Source: Kribbella pratensis
GTDB lineage: Bacteria; Actinomycetota; Actinomycetes; Propionibacteriales; Kribbellaceae
Reading direction: 5' to 3'
DNA: 64,000 nt
Assembly (NCBI RefSeq): GCF_004366075.1
Contig: NZ_SODU01000005.1
Location: forward strand, 248,001 to 312,000
This document shows positions 52,102-59,991 of this stretch, one piece after another. The stretch's first letter is position 1. Every line of letters begins with the position of its first letter. The translations under genes were made by a program, and so were the position numbers. The notes under the pieces are model-generated. The model ran no database searches. It was not told where the DNA came from and was given only the letters and a program-made list of their open reading frames with translations.

Positions 52102-52710
52102 CTACCCCGCGCGCAGATCGGTGATCATCGGGCGCTGATGATCGGTGAGCCGGAACCCGATACCGCGGACGGCGTCGATGGTGACCGTCGTACCGAGGTC
52201 GTCGAGCTTGCGGCGCAGACGCTTCACCACCGAGTGCACGTCCGCGGTGCCGCGGATGTTCCGGTCCCGCCACACGGTGTGGTGCAGAGCGTCGTACGAC
52301 CAGACCCGCAGCGGCGCGGACATCAGACGGCTGAGCAACTCCTGCTCGAGATCGGTCAACTGGATCTCGTCACCACCCCAGCAAGCCACCGAACGAGCCC
52401 GATCGATGGTGAGGACGTCGGCCTCGGGGTCGTCGCCGGTTGCACGGACGGCGGTGGCATCGACCGCATCGGGGTCCGGCGGCTCGGGCTGCCCAGGTGC
52501 GGCGGGCGGTGGTTGCTGCGCGGGAACCAGCAGTCTGCGCAGCTCGTCGAGGCTGGAGACCAGGAGCAGCGGCGCGACGTCGTCGACGAGTTCGGCCAGC
52601 CGGACGCGCTGCTCGGGTGAGGCCGCGACCGCGATGAGCAACGGGAACGCCCCTGATCCGGTAGTGGTCAGATCGGCGTCCGTAGGGGCGGGTTCACGGG
52701 CGGTGACCAT
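52102..52710 (-). CDS. Winged-helix (OmpR/PhoB-type) regulator without a full receiver domain, paralogue 1
   Basis: The 202-residue protein has a short N-terminal alpha/beta segment (FPLLIAVAASPEQRVRLAELVDDV, LLLVSSLDELRRLL), a Pro-rich linker and a C-terminal OmpR-type winged helix (LEQELLSRLMSAPLRVWSY, HSVVKRLRRKLDDLG, IDAVRGIGFRL). The receiver is too short and has no phospho-acceptor Asp in the usual place. A close paralogue sits on the far side of the subtilase gene. Tandem 20-bp repeats overlap its start region, suggesting autoregulation. It is upstream of the threonine-synthase-like gene and divergent from the subtilase gene. Confidence 0.75.
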   Translation of the reverse strand: MVTAREPAPTDADLTTTGSGAFPLLIAVAASPEQRVRLAELVDDVAPLLLVSSLDELRRLLVPAQQPPPAAPGQPEPPDPDAVDATAVRATGDDPEADVLTIDRARSVACWGGDEIQLTDLEQELLSRLMSAPLRVWSYDALHHTVWRDRNIRGTADVHSVVKRLRRKLDDLGTTVTIDAVRGIGFRLTDHQRPMITDLRAG

Positions 52711-52758
52711 CTGATCACGATGTCAACATCTGCCTGCGATCGTCAACGGAATGCCAAC
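52709..52758. promoter_or_regulatory. Tandem repeats at the start of winged-helix paralogue 1
   Basis: Two adjacent repeats, ATCTGATCACGATGTCAAC (52709-52727) and ATCTGCCTGCGATCGTCAAC (52728-52747), share ATCTG and CGAT-GTCAAC. A partial third copy, TGCCAAC, ends at 52758, eleven bases from the last GTCAAC. OmpR/PhoB proteins bind direct repeats, so this is a likely operator, directly at the start codon. Confidence 0.5.
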
Positions 52759-52818
52759 GATTGCCCAGCTTGCCTCGATCAGTGCGACAGCTAGTCACAA
52801 GTTGCTCACCAAGTGTGC

Positions 52819-52848
52819 TTGTTACCACGTTGTTCTGACACATAAGGT
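52819..52848 (+). promoter_or_regulatory. Promoter candidate of the subtilase gene
   Basis: TTGTTA (52819-52824) and TAAGGT (52843-52848) are separated by 18 bases, a sigma-A-like pair. The transcript would have an untranslated leader of about 115 bases. TGACAC at 52836-52841 and GTGTCA at 52865-52870 form an inverted pair around the start of transcription. Confidence 0.35.
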
Positions 52849-52969
52849 CCACGTCAAGCTTGCGGTGTCACATGCCGCGACCTGGGGGGCACTGAGCGTT
52901 CGCACGCCCTCCTGCAGCAATGACTCGGGGGAGTCGACTCGGGGTCGTTTCAAGTGAGGGGCTGCAGAG

Positions 52970-55900
52970 ATGTCACATCAACGAAAGGGACTCGCCAGAT
53001 CACTGGCGGGCGCCCTCGCGACGGTGGCAGTCGTCGCAACCAGCCTGGCCGCCGCCGGCCAGGCCCAGGCTTCATCACCCACCAAGCCGGAGGCCACGCC
53101 GGCCTCCAAGATCAAGCCAGAACTTCTGGAGAAGCTCGACGGCAAGGACGCCAAGTCCGCGACGGACTACTGGGTCCGCTTCGCCGCGAAGGCCGACCTG
53201 ACCGCCGCGAGCAAGATCACCAACTGGAACGAGCGCGGCACCGCGGTGGCCGCCGCGCTGAAGAAGGCCGCCGCGGACAGCCAGGCGAAGATCCGCGCCG
53301 AGCTGGACGCGCAGCAGGTGAAGTACCAGTCCTTCTGGGGCACGAACGCGATCCGCATCGAGAGCGGCTCGCTCGAACTCGCCCAGAACCTGGCCGGTCA
53401 CACCGAGGTCGAGGGCCTGTACGCGCCCGTCCAGATCGAGGTACCGAAGGTCACCCCCGGCCAGCAGGAGAAGGCGATCCAGGCCGTCGAGTGGGGCGTC
53501 GCCAACATCAAGGCGAACCAGGTCTGGTCGCAGTACGGCGACAAGGGCGAGGGGATCGTCGTCGCCAGCATCGACACCGGTGTGCAGTACGACCACCCGG
53601 CGCTGGTGAACCAGTACCGCGGCAACAACGGTGACGGCACCTTCAACCACAACTACAACTGGTTCGACGCGGCCGGCACCTCGCCGAACGCGCCGGCCGA
53701 CGGCAACGGCCACGGCACCCACACGATGGGCACCATGGTCGGTGACGACGGCGCGGGCAACCAGATCGGTGTCGCCCCGGGCGTGAAGTGGATCGCCGCG
53801 AACGGCTGCTGCCCGAGCGACGCCGCGCTGATCACGTCCGGCCAGTGGATGCTCGAGCCGACCGACCTCGCCGGGCAGAACCCGGACGCGAGCAAGCGGC
53901 CGAACGTCATCAACAACTCGTGGGGCTCCACGCTGCCGTCGAACGACCCGTTCATGGAGGACATCACCCTGGCCTGGACCGCGTCCGGGATCTTCGGGAC
54001 TTTCGCCAACGGCAACAGCGGTGAGGGCGGCTGCAACACGTCCGGCTCACCGGGCAGCCTGACGAGCAACTACTCGGCCGGCGCCTACGACATCAACAAC
54101 AACATCGCGTCGTTCTCCGGCCGCGGTGTGGGCCAGAACGGCACCATCAAGCCGAACATCTCGGCCCCCGGTGTCAACGTCCGCTCCAGCCTGCCGGGCA
54201 ACACGTACGGCGCCTTCAACGGTACGTCGATGGCGACACCGCACCTGACCGCCGCTGTGGCCCTGCTGTGGTCGGCCTCGCCGGCCCTCAAGGGTGACGT
54301 CGCGGCGACGCGGGCGCTCCTGAACTCGACCGCGATCGACACGCCGAACAGCCAGTGCGGCGGCACCGACGCGAACAACAACGTCTTCGGTCAGGGCCGT
54401 CTGGACGCGCTGGCGCTCCTGAACGCGGCGCCGATCGGCGACACCGGCACGCTCTCCGGCACTGTCACCGCCGCCACCGGTGGTGCCGCTCTCGCCGGCG
54501 CCAGCGTGACGGTCAAGGCAGCGGGCCAGCCGGACAAGACGCTGACCACCAGCAGCAACGGCACGTACTCGACCGTGCTGCCGGCCGGCGACTACAACCT
54601 GACGGTCGCATCGTTCGGTTACGCGACGCAGACCGCCACCGCCACCATCACCACGGGTCAGACCACCACCAAGAACTTCGCTCTGGTGAGCACGCCGCAG
54701 GTGAGCGTCGGCGGCACCGTCACGGACGGCTCCGGCCACGGCTGGCCGTTGTACGCGAAGGTGTCGGTCGAGGGTCCGGGTGGCGTGTTCGACTACACGA
54801 CCCCGAGCAACGGCCGGTACAGCCTCAAGGTCCCGTCCGGTGCGGCGTACTCGCTCAAGGTCGAGTCGAAGTACCCGGGTTACCAGACCGTCAGCCAGCC
54901 GATCACCGTCGGAACCGGCAACCTGACGAAGAACATCGCCGTACCCGCCGACAGCAACTCGTGCAGCACCGCGCCCGGTTACAAGTGGGGCTCGGACGGC
55001 GTGTACGAGACCTTCGACTCCGGTGCCGCGCCGAGCGGCTGGACCGTCGTCGACAACAAGGGCAACGGTCAGGTCTGGAAGTTCGACGACCCGGGCAACC
55101 GGGGCAACCTGGCCGGCGGCAGCGGCAAGTTCGCCATCATCGACAGCGACAAGTACGGCGGTGGCGGGTCCCAGGACACGTCGCTGGTCAGCCCGGTCGT
55201 GGACCTGACCTCGGTCACCGCTCCGGTGATCCGGTTCAACCAGGACCTGAACTACCTCGGCGGTGAGAAGGGCGACGTCGACCTGTCGATCGACGGCGGC
55301 GCCACCTGGAGCAACGTGCTCACGCAGTCCGTCGACGCCCGCGGCGTCAAGGAGATCGCGATCCCGCAGGCGGCCGGCAAGTCCGCGGTCCAGGTGCGGT
55401 TCCACTACTACAACGCGTCGTACGAATGGTGGTGGGAGGTCGACAACGTCCTCGTCGGCAGCCAGGTCAGCTGTGTGCCGACCGGCGGCGGCATTGTCGT
55501 CGGCAACGTCAAGGACGCCAACACGAGCGGCTTCGTCAACGGCGCGGTCGTCACCCGTGACGGCAGCACCGAGTCCGCGACCACCGTGGCGACGCCCGAG
55601 GACACCGGTCTGAACGACGGTTTCTACTGGCTGTACTCGTCCGCTGACGGCGACCAGGGCTTCACCGCCAAGGCCGGCAACTACGTCAGCTCGACCGCGA
55701 CCGTCGGGGTCGAGGCCGACTGGACGACCACGGCCGACTACAGCTTGAAGGCCGGCCAACTGTCCGTGACGCCGGGTGCCGTCAGCGGCAGCCTGAAGCT
55801 GCCGACCGGCAAGGTGACCAAGTCGTTCACCGTCAAGAACACCGGCGGTGCCGATGTCGACGTGAAGTTCGGCGAGAAGGACAGCGGTTTCGTCCTGCAG

Positions 55901-57385
55901 AACGCGAACGGCAGCACGACCACCAAGGCCCAGGTGGAGAACGGGCCCGGCGCACCGCTGCAGCGGCTCGCCGTGGACACCTCGTTCGCCCGGATGCTGA
56001 TCGGCAAGACCGGCCCGGTGTCACCAGGGCCGGCCGCCGCGAAGCCGATGGCGGCTCCGTGGACCGACATCGCCGACTACCCGGCGTCCGTGATGGACAA
56101 CCGGGTGGTCAGCCTCGAGGGCAAGACGTACTCGATTGCCGGTGGCAACGGTAGTGCGTCGACCGGGAACAGCTACGTGTACGACCCGGCGACCCTCGCC
56201 TGGACCGCGATCGCCCCGCTGCCGGGTGCTCGCAACGCCATCAGCGTCGGTGTGATCGGCGGCAAGATCATCGCCAGCTCCGGCTGGGGATCGTCCGGCC
56301 CGGCGCCGGAGACCTGGTCCTACGACCCGGCCGCCAACGCCTGGACCGCACTGGCCGCCAACCCGGCCCCGCGGGCCGCGGCCGGTCAGGCCGTGCTCGA
56401 CGGCAAGTTGTACGCCGTCGGCGGGTGCACCACCTCCAGCTGTCTGCCGATGAGCAACACGGTCGTCCGGTACGACGCGGCGGCGAACGCCTGGGAGACG
56501 CTGGCGAACTACCCGCAGTCGGTCGCGTTCGCGTCCTGCGGTGCCATCGACGGCAAGCTGTACTGCGCCGGCGGTAACGACGGCACGAACTCGCTGAAGG
56601 CGGCGTACGTCTACGACCCGGGAGCCGATTCCTGGACCGCGATCGCGGACGCTCCGGCCGACCACTGGGCGGCGTCGTACGCCGTCGCGGGCGGCAAGCT
56701 GCTGATCGTCGGCGGTGTCCAGGCCGGTGCGGTCACCAACGCCGGGTTCTCGTACGACCCGTCGTCGGAGAGCTGGACCGCGCTGCCGAACGCCAACCTG
56801 CCGCGGTACCGCGGTGGTGCGGCGTGTGGCTTCTACAAGATCGGCGGCTCGTCCGGCAGCTTCAACGCGACGGCGGACAGTGAGGCCCTGCCGGGTCTCG
56901 AGGACTGCTCCGAGTCGTCGGCGGACGTGAGCTGGATGTCCATCGACCAGACCGAGGTCACCCTGGCCCCGGGACAGTCGGCGACCGTCAAGGTCACGCT
57001 CTCCGCGAGCGTCGACCAGCCCGGCACCTACAGCGGTGCCGTGACGATCGGCGAGAACACCCCCTACACGGTCGCTCCGGTCGGCGTGACGATGACCGTC
57101 ACCCCGCCCACCACGTGGAGCAAGCTGCAGGGCACCGTCACGGGCGTCAGCTCGTCCGGCGCCTCCGCCGCCCTCCCGGGCGCAATCGTGCAGGTGGACT
57201 CGTGGGCCCAGTCCTACACCTTCATCACCGACAAGGACGGTAAGTACGCCTACTGGCTCGACCGTCGCAACAACCCGCTCACCCTGATCGCCGCGAAGGA
57301 CGGCTACAAGCCTCAGACCCGCACCACCAAGCTGGTCGCCGGCACCCCCGTCACCGAAGACTTCGCCCTGAAGTCGATCAAGTAA
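52970..57385 (+). CDS. Secreted S8 subtilisin-like peptidase with carboxypeptidase-regulatory-like, Kelch and fibronectin-like modules
   Basis: The 1471-residue secreted protease begins with a Sec signal peptide (about 1-34, cleavage near AQA/SSP), then a propeptide to about 185. The S8 domain has the full triad Asp202 (SIDTGVQ), His248 (GHGTHT) and Ser420 (NGTSMATPH), plus the oxyanion Asn348 in ANGNSG. Further modules are two carboxypeptidase-regulatory-like domains (about 490-670), a jelly-roll segment (about 675-850), five or more Kelch repeats (about 1030-1290, for example YSIAGGNG, YAVGGCT, YCAGGND, LLIVGGVQ), a beta-sandwich domain and a final regulatory-like domain ending KSIK. No LPXTG or C-terminal anchor is seen. 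It is flanked by two paralogous winged-helix regulators. Confidence 0.92.
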   Translation: MSHQRKGLARSLAGALATVAVVATSLAAAGQAQASSPTKPEATPASKIKPELLEKLDGKDAKSATDYWVRFAAKADLTAASKITNWNERGTAVAAALKKAAADSQAKIRAELDAQQVKYQSFWGTNAIRIESGSLELAQNLAGHTEVEGLYAPVQIEVPKVTPGQQEKAIQAVEWGVANIKANQVWSQYGDKGEGIVVASIDTGVQYDHPALVNQYRGNNGDGTFNHNYNWFDAAGTSPNAPADGNGHGTHTMGTMVGDDGAGNQIGVAPGVKWIAANGCCPSDAALITSGQWMLEPTDLAGQNPDASKRPNVINNSWGSTLPSNDPFMEDITLAWTASGIFGTFANGNSGEGGCNTSGSPGSLTSNYSAGAYDINNNIASFSGRGVGQNGTIKPNISAPGVNVRSSLPGNTYGAFNGTSMATPHLTAAVALLWSASPALKGDVAATRALLNSTAIDTPNSQCGGTDANNNVFGQGRLDALALLNAAPIGDTGTLSGTVTAATGGAALAGASVTVKAAGQPDKTLTTSSNGTYSTVLPAGDYNLTVASFGYATQTATATITTGQTTTKNFALVSTPQVSVGGTVTDGSGHGWPLYAKVSVEGPGGVFDYTTPSNGRYSLKVPSGAAYSLKVESKYPGYQTVSQPITVGTGNLTKNIAVPADSNSCSTAPGYKWGSDGVYETFDSGAAPSGWTVVDNKGNGQVWKFDDPGNRGNLAGGSGKFAIIDSDKYGGGGSQDTSLVSPVVDLTSVTAPVIRFNQDLNYLGGEKGDVDLSIDGGATWSNVLTQSVDARGVKEIAIPQAAGKSAVQVRFHYYNASYEWWWEVDNVLVGSQVSCVPTGGGIVVGNVKDANTSGFVNGAVVTRDGSTESATTVATPEDTGLNDGFYWLYSSADGDQGFTAKAGNYVSSTATVGVEADWTTTADYSLKAGQLSVTPGAVSGSLKLPTGKVTKSFTVKNTGGADVDVKFGEKDSGFVLQNANGSTTTKAQVENGPGAPLQRLAVDTSFARMLIGKTGPVSPGPAAAKPMAAPWTDIADYPASVMDNRVVSLEGKTYSIAGGNGSASTGNSYVYDPATLAWTAIAPLPGARNAISVGVIGGKIIASSGWGSSGPAPETWSYDPAANAWTALAANPAPRAAAGQAVLDGKLYAVGGCTTSSCLPMSNTVVRYDAAANAWETLANYPQSVAFASCGAIDGKLYCAGGNDGTNSLKAAYVYDPGADSWTAIADAPADHWAASYAVAGGKLLIVGGVQAGAVTNAGFSYDPSSESWTALPNANLPRYRGGAACGFYKIGGSSGSFNATADSEALPGLEDCSESSADVSWMSIDQTEVTLAPGQSATVKVTLSASVDQPGTYSGAVTIGENTPYTVAPVGVTMTVTPPTTWSKLQGTVTGVSSSGASAALPGAIVQVDSWAQSYTFITDKDGKYAYWLDRRNNPLTLIAAKDGYKPQTRTTKLVAGTPVTEDFALKSIK

Positions 57386-57398
57386 GCAGGCAGTAAAA

Positions 57399-57436
57399 GC
57401 TCGGCCCCCGGACCACACACGGTCCGGGGGCCGAGC
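57399..57436 (+). terminator. Strong terminator after the subtilase gene
   Basis: A perfect 16-bp stem, GCTCGGCCCCCGGACC and its complement, surrounds the loop ACACAC, followed by CCTTT. It starts 14 bases after the stop codon. Confidence 0.9.
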
Positions 57437-57447
57437 CCTTTGCAGAG

Positions 57448-57497
57448 GGAGTGGGGAATCCAACGCACCTGAGACGACCAGTAGGACTCCCCACTCC
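57448..57497. repeat. Inverted repeat at the left edge of a gene-poor interval
   Basis: GGAGTGGGGAATCC (57448-57461) and GGACTCCCCACTCC (57484-57497) are complementary with one mismatch. A third inverted copy, GGATTCCCC, is at 57971-57979 and is the exact complement of GGGGAATCC at 57453-57461. The 530-base interval between the outer copies holds a decayed gene. The repeats may be ends of a small mobile or rearranged segment. Confidence 0.4.
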
Positions 57498-57574
57498 AGA
57501 GACTTGTGCACAGGAGGGAAGTTGGGCGGCAGTCTGGGGTGGGGATCGGTGCATGTGCAGGCTGCGCGGCGAGG

Positions 57575-57964
57575 CCGGAGTTGTCATCACTCGAACTCGC
57601 GACTTCGCTGACCGGGTGCTCGGATCACGCGAGCCGCCGATGGTCCGGCTCGAAGTCGCTGTCCTGACGGTCGCGAGTCGACGGTCCCGGCCGGACGACG
57701 CGGCGGCGCTCGTGCTCGACGTATGTCGTCAACGTCCGTACGACGCCACAACGTCTGCTCGCCGAGTTGGCCCGGATGCAGCAACTGCCCCGGCGCGTGG
57801 CGGCGAAGGCGACCCTTCGGTTCGGCTACCAGATCGTGAGTGATCCGTGCGGTGCTGCAGTCCAGGTCGCCACGGTCCTCCGCACCCGCGGCTGGCCCGG
57901 TCCAGCTACCGCGTGCGGCCCCAAGTGTCCGATTGGGTTGGGGAACGCAGCGAACCTGAACTGA
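57575..57964 (+). pseudogene. Frameshifted remnant resembling a DUF559/AbiEi-type protein
   Basis: No intact gene fills 57498-57991. Two frames each hold a coherent half of one protein. The first half (VVITRTRDFADRVL, MVRLEVAVLTVA, ALVLDVCRQR) runs to about 57740. The second half (TTPQRLLAELARMQQLPRR, then RTRGWPGP) continues in another frame to a stop at 57962-57964. The order and spacing resemble short actinobacterial DUF559 endonuclease-like or AbiEi-related proteins, and the end of the domain is missing. No ribosome binding site or start is evident. This is a low-confidence reading of a decayed gene. Confidence 0.4.
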
Positions 57965-57991
57965 CCTGCTGGATTCCCCAGTTCGTGAGGG

Positions 57992-58540
57992 TCAGGTGGT
58001 GGGGAGGAGGTGGAAGCCGACGCCTCGGACGGCGTGGATGGAGACGGTGGCGCCGAGGTTGGTGAGTTTTTGCCGGAGGCGTTTGACCACCGAGTGGATG
58101 TGCGAGCCGTGGCCGAGGTGCTCGTTGCCCCAGACGGCGTGGTGCAGGCGCTGGTACGTCCAGACCCGGCCGGGTTCTGCTACCAGGCAGTGCAGGAAGT
58201 CGTGCTCCAGCCGGGTCAGCGGCAGCTCGCGGTCCTTCCAGCGGACCACCCGGCGGTGGACGTCCAGCCGCAGCTCGGCGACCGGCTCGGGTTCACGCAC
58301 CGCCTGCATCCGACGCTCAACAGGCGCCGCCACATCCGGTACGCCGCCTGCCGCACTGATTGCCGCGCTCGGGGCGACCGTGACGCCGGTCAGCTCCAGG
58401 AATGCGCGGGCCTGGTCGGCGTTCGAGACCAGCAGCAGCGCGTCGGCTCCGCCGAGCAGACGCGCCAGGTGTACTCGTTCGGCCGTGGACGCGGCCACGC
58501 CGATGATCAATGACGAATCGGACGGCCTCTCGATCGGCAT
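57992..58540 (-). CDS. Winged-helix (OmpR/PhoB-type) regulator without a full receiver domain, paralogue 2
   Basis: The 182-residue protein is closely related to the regulator at 52102-52710. It has the same short N-terminal alpha/beta half-domain (LIIGVAASTAERVHLARLLGG, LLLVSNADQARAFLEL), an Ala/Pro linker, and the OmpR-type winged helix (LEHDFLHCLVAEPGRVWTY, HSVVKRLRQKLTNLG, IHAVRGVGFHLL). The ATG at 58538-58540 is chosen because the conserved part starts there. It is divergent from the arfA-like gene; a perfect 19-bp palindrome lies between them. It may regulate the arf-like operon, the subtilase or both. Confidence 0.78.
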   Translation of the reverse strand: MPIERPSDSSLIIGVAASTAERVHLARLLGGADALLLVSNADQARAFLELTGVTVAPSAAISAAGGVPDVAAPVERRMQAVREPEPVAELRLDVHRRVVRWKDRELPLTRLEHDFLHCLVAEPGRVWTYQRLHHAVWGNEHLGHGSHIHSVVKRLRQKLTNLGATVSIHAVRGVGFHLLPTT

Positions 58541-58640
58541 CACAAGCTCGCCCCTCCCAGTCGAACCGGCCCGCCACAAGTACGGTTCACGGCGCGAACC
58601 AAGTCAAGGGATTCGCCGCTCCGTGGGCTGGCACATATGC

Positions 58641-58680
58641 GTCCTGTCCGAGACAGGACAGGCAAACCTTGGCAAAACCT
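58641..58680. promoter_or_regulatory. Palindrome and tandem repeats upstream of the arfA-like gene
   Basis: GTCCTGTC-CGA-GACAGGAC (58641-58659) is a perfect 8-bp inverted repeat. Directly after it GGCAAACCTT (58661-58670) and GGCAAAACCT (58671-58680) form a tandem 10-bp repeat. Both lie in the 231-base interval between the divergent winged-helix and arfA-like genes, so they are likely protein-binding sites. Confidence 0.5.
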
Positions 58681-58725
58681 CGCGCCGCTCCCCGGACAGG
58701 TGTGCGATCGGCCCGCCAAGCGGAG

Positions 58726-58731
58726 TAGTCT
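58726..58731 (+). promoter_or_regulatory. -10 element candidate of the arfA-like operon
   Basis: TAGTCT (TANNNT) lies 40 bases before the GTG start, with a GGAGG ribosome site between, so this transcript would have a normal leader. Confidence 0.3.
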
Positions 58732-58771
58732 CCTCGCGCACGGTCACTCTGACCGCATCCACGGAGGAACA

Positions 58772-59875
58772 GTGCCCGGTCTCGTTCGACGGCCGCTCGT
58801 CATCTGGTTGCTCGCGGCCCTCGCAGTCCCTGTACTGCTGACGGCTGTGCTGATTCCCGCGAGGGCCGGCACCACCGAGGACGACCTCCGCGAACGCACC
58901 ACGGCCGCCCTGAAGGCGCGCGGTATCGAGACCGGCGGCGTCGACTTCGACGGCCGGAACGCACGCATCACCGTGCCGTCCGGCGTGGATCCGGCGGTCG
59001 TCCGCGAGGTCGTCTCCGGCGTCGACGGCGTGCGGTCGGTCGAGCTCGTCAACGGGCAAGCGGCCGGCGCAACGCCGACACCTGCTCCGACCAGCAGCAG
59101 TACGCCGCCGCAATCCGACGTACCGGCGTTCGAGCTCGGGCGGACGGATCGGTCGATCCGGGTGCAGGCGCCGGTGCGGAGCCAGGCGGTCAAGGACGCG
59201 ATCGCGGCCGAGGTCGACCAGGTGCTCGGCGAGGACCGTGAGTACGACGACCGCACGACGATCGACGCCGCGACCGGGCTCGCCGACGCGTCGACGGTGT
59301 CCGCGCTGCTGCGGGCGCTGGCGATCGGTGGCGGTGACGCCTCGGTACGGTACGACGGGGAGACCGTGACGTTGTCCGGTCAGGTGCCGGACCAGGCGAC
59401 GAAGGCGACGATCGGCCGGGCCGCGGCGACTGCCGTTCCGGGTGCGGTGATCGCGGACGAACTGGCGCTCCCGGCGCCGCCGAAGAGCGCGGTCAGCGAG
59501 CCGTGCCGTACCTTCCCGAGCCGGCTGGCCGAGTTCAGCCGGCAGCACCCGATCAACTTCCTGTCCGGTACGTCGATCGTGAACGACGCGTCGAAGCCGT
59601 CCGTGGTGAAGGCCGCCGCCGTCCTCAAGTCGTGTACGACGGTGCGCGTCGAGGTGGCCGGTCACACCGACGACCTCGGCTCACCCGCGACCAGCCTGCC
59701 GCTGTCCGAGCGCCGGGCCGCCGCGCTGAAGGCCGAACTGGTGCGGCTCGGGGTCGGCGCCGACCGGATCCTCGCGCACGGGTACGGCGAGGCGTTCCCG
59801 ATCGCATCCAACGCCACGGGCGCCGGGCGGGTCGCGAACCGCCGCGCCGAGATCCGAGTAGTACAGGGGAATTGA
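58772..59875 (+). CDS. ArfA/OmpATb-like protein with BON and OmpA domains
   Basis: The 367-residue protein resembles Mycobacterium OmpATb/ArfA (Rv0899). It has an N-terminal transmembrane segment (about 9-30), two BON-like alpha/beta repeats (about 40-95, and near 195-240 with VTLSGQVPDQATK), a Ser/Pro linker and a C-terminal OmpA-like peptidoglycan-binding domain (VEVAGHTDD, SERRAAALKAELVRLGV, NRRAEIRVV). In M. tuberculosis the arfABC operon is needed for fast ammonia release and growth at acidic pH, and ArfA was described as pore-forming. GGAGG before the GTG at 58772 marks the start. The next two genes are the expected arfB- and arfC-like genes, with one-base overlaps. Confidence 0.82.
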   Translation: MPGLVRRPLVIWLLAALAVPVLLTAVLIPARAGTTEDDLRERTTAALKARGIETGGVDFDGRNARITVPSGVDPAVVREVVSGVDGVRSVELVNGQAAGATPTPAPTSSSTPPQSDVPAFELGRTDRSIRVQAPVRSQAVKDAIAAEVDQVLGEDREYDDRTTIDAATGLADASTVSALLRALAIGGGDASVRYDGETVTLSGQVPDQATKATIGRAAATAVPGAVIADELALPAPPKSAVSEPCRTFPSRLAEFSRQHPINFLSGTSIVNDASKPSVVKAAAVLKSCTTVRVEVAGHTDDLGSPATSLPLSERRAAALKAELVRLGVGADRILAHGYGEAFPIASNATGAGRVANRRAEIRVVQGN

Positions 59876-59991
59876 TGAGCTGGCTGATCGCCGAGACCTG
59901 GATTCTGCTGCTGGTCGCGTTCGTACTGGGCAGCGCCGCCGCCTGGCTGGTACACAGACTCGTCCGCCATTCGGCCGGAGGAGCACGCTGA
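59875..59991 (+). CDS. ArfB-like small membrane protein
   Basis: This 38-residue protein (MSWLIAETWILLLVAFVLGS at the start) has one transmembrane segment and a short basic C terminus. Size, topology and position match ArfB (Rv0900), the accessory protein next to ArfA. Its ATG overlaps the arfA-like stop by one base and its stop overlaps the arfC-like ATG by one base, so the three are tightly coupled. It is too short to be found by size filters. Confidence 0.75.
   Translation: MSWLIAETWILLLVAFVLGSAAAWLVHRLVRHSAGGAR

Noticed and set aside
54047..55759. Long minus-strand open frame inside the subtilase gene
   Set aside because: It runs antisense to the Kelch and beta-domain modules of the protease. 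No start site or domain is seen.
57451..57843. Open frame of 130 codons as an intact gene
   Set aside because: Only its middle part looks like a protein and it continues in another frame. There is no ribosome binding site, so it is treated as part of a decayed gene.
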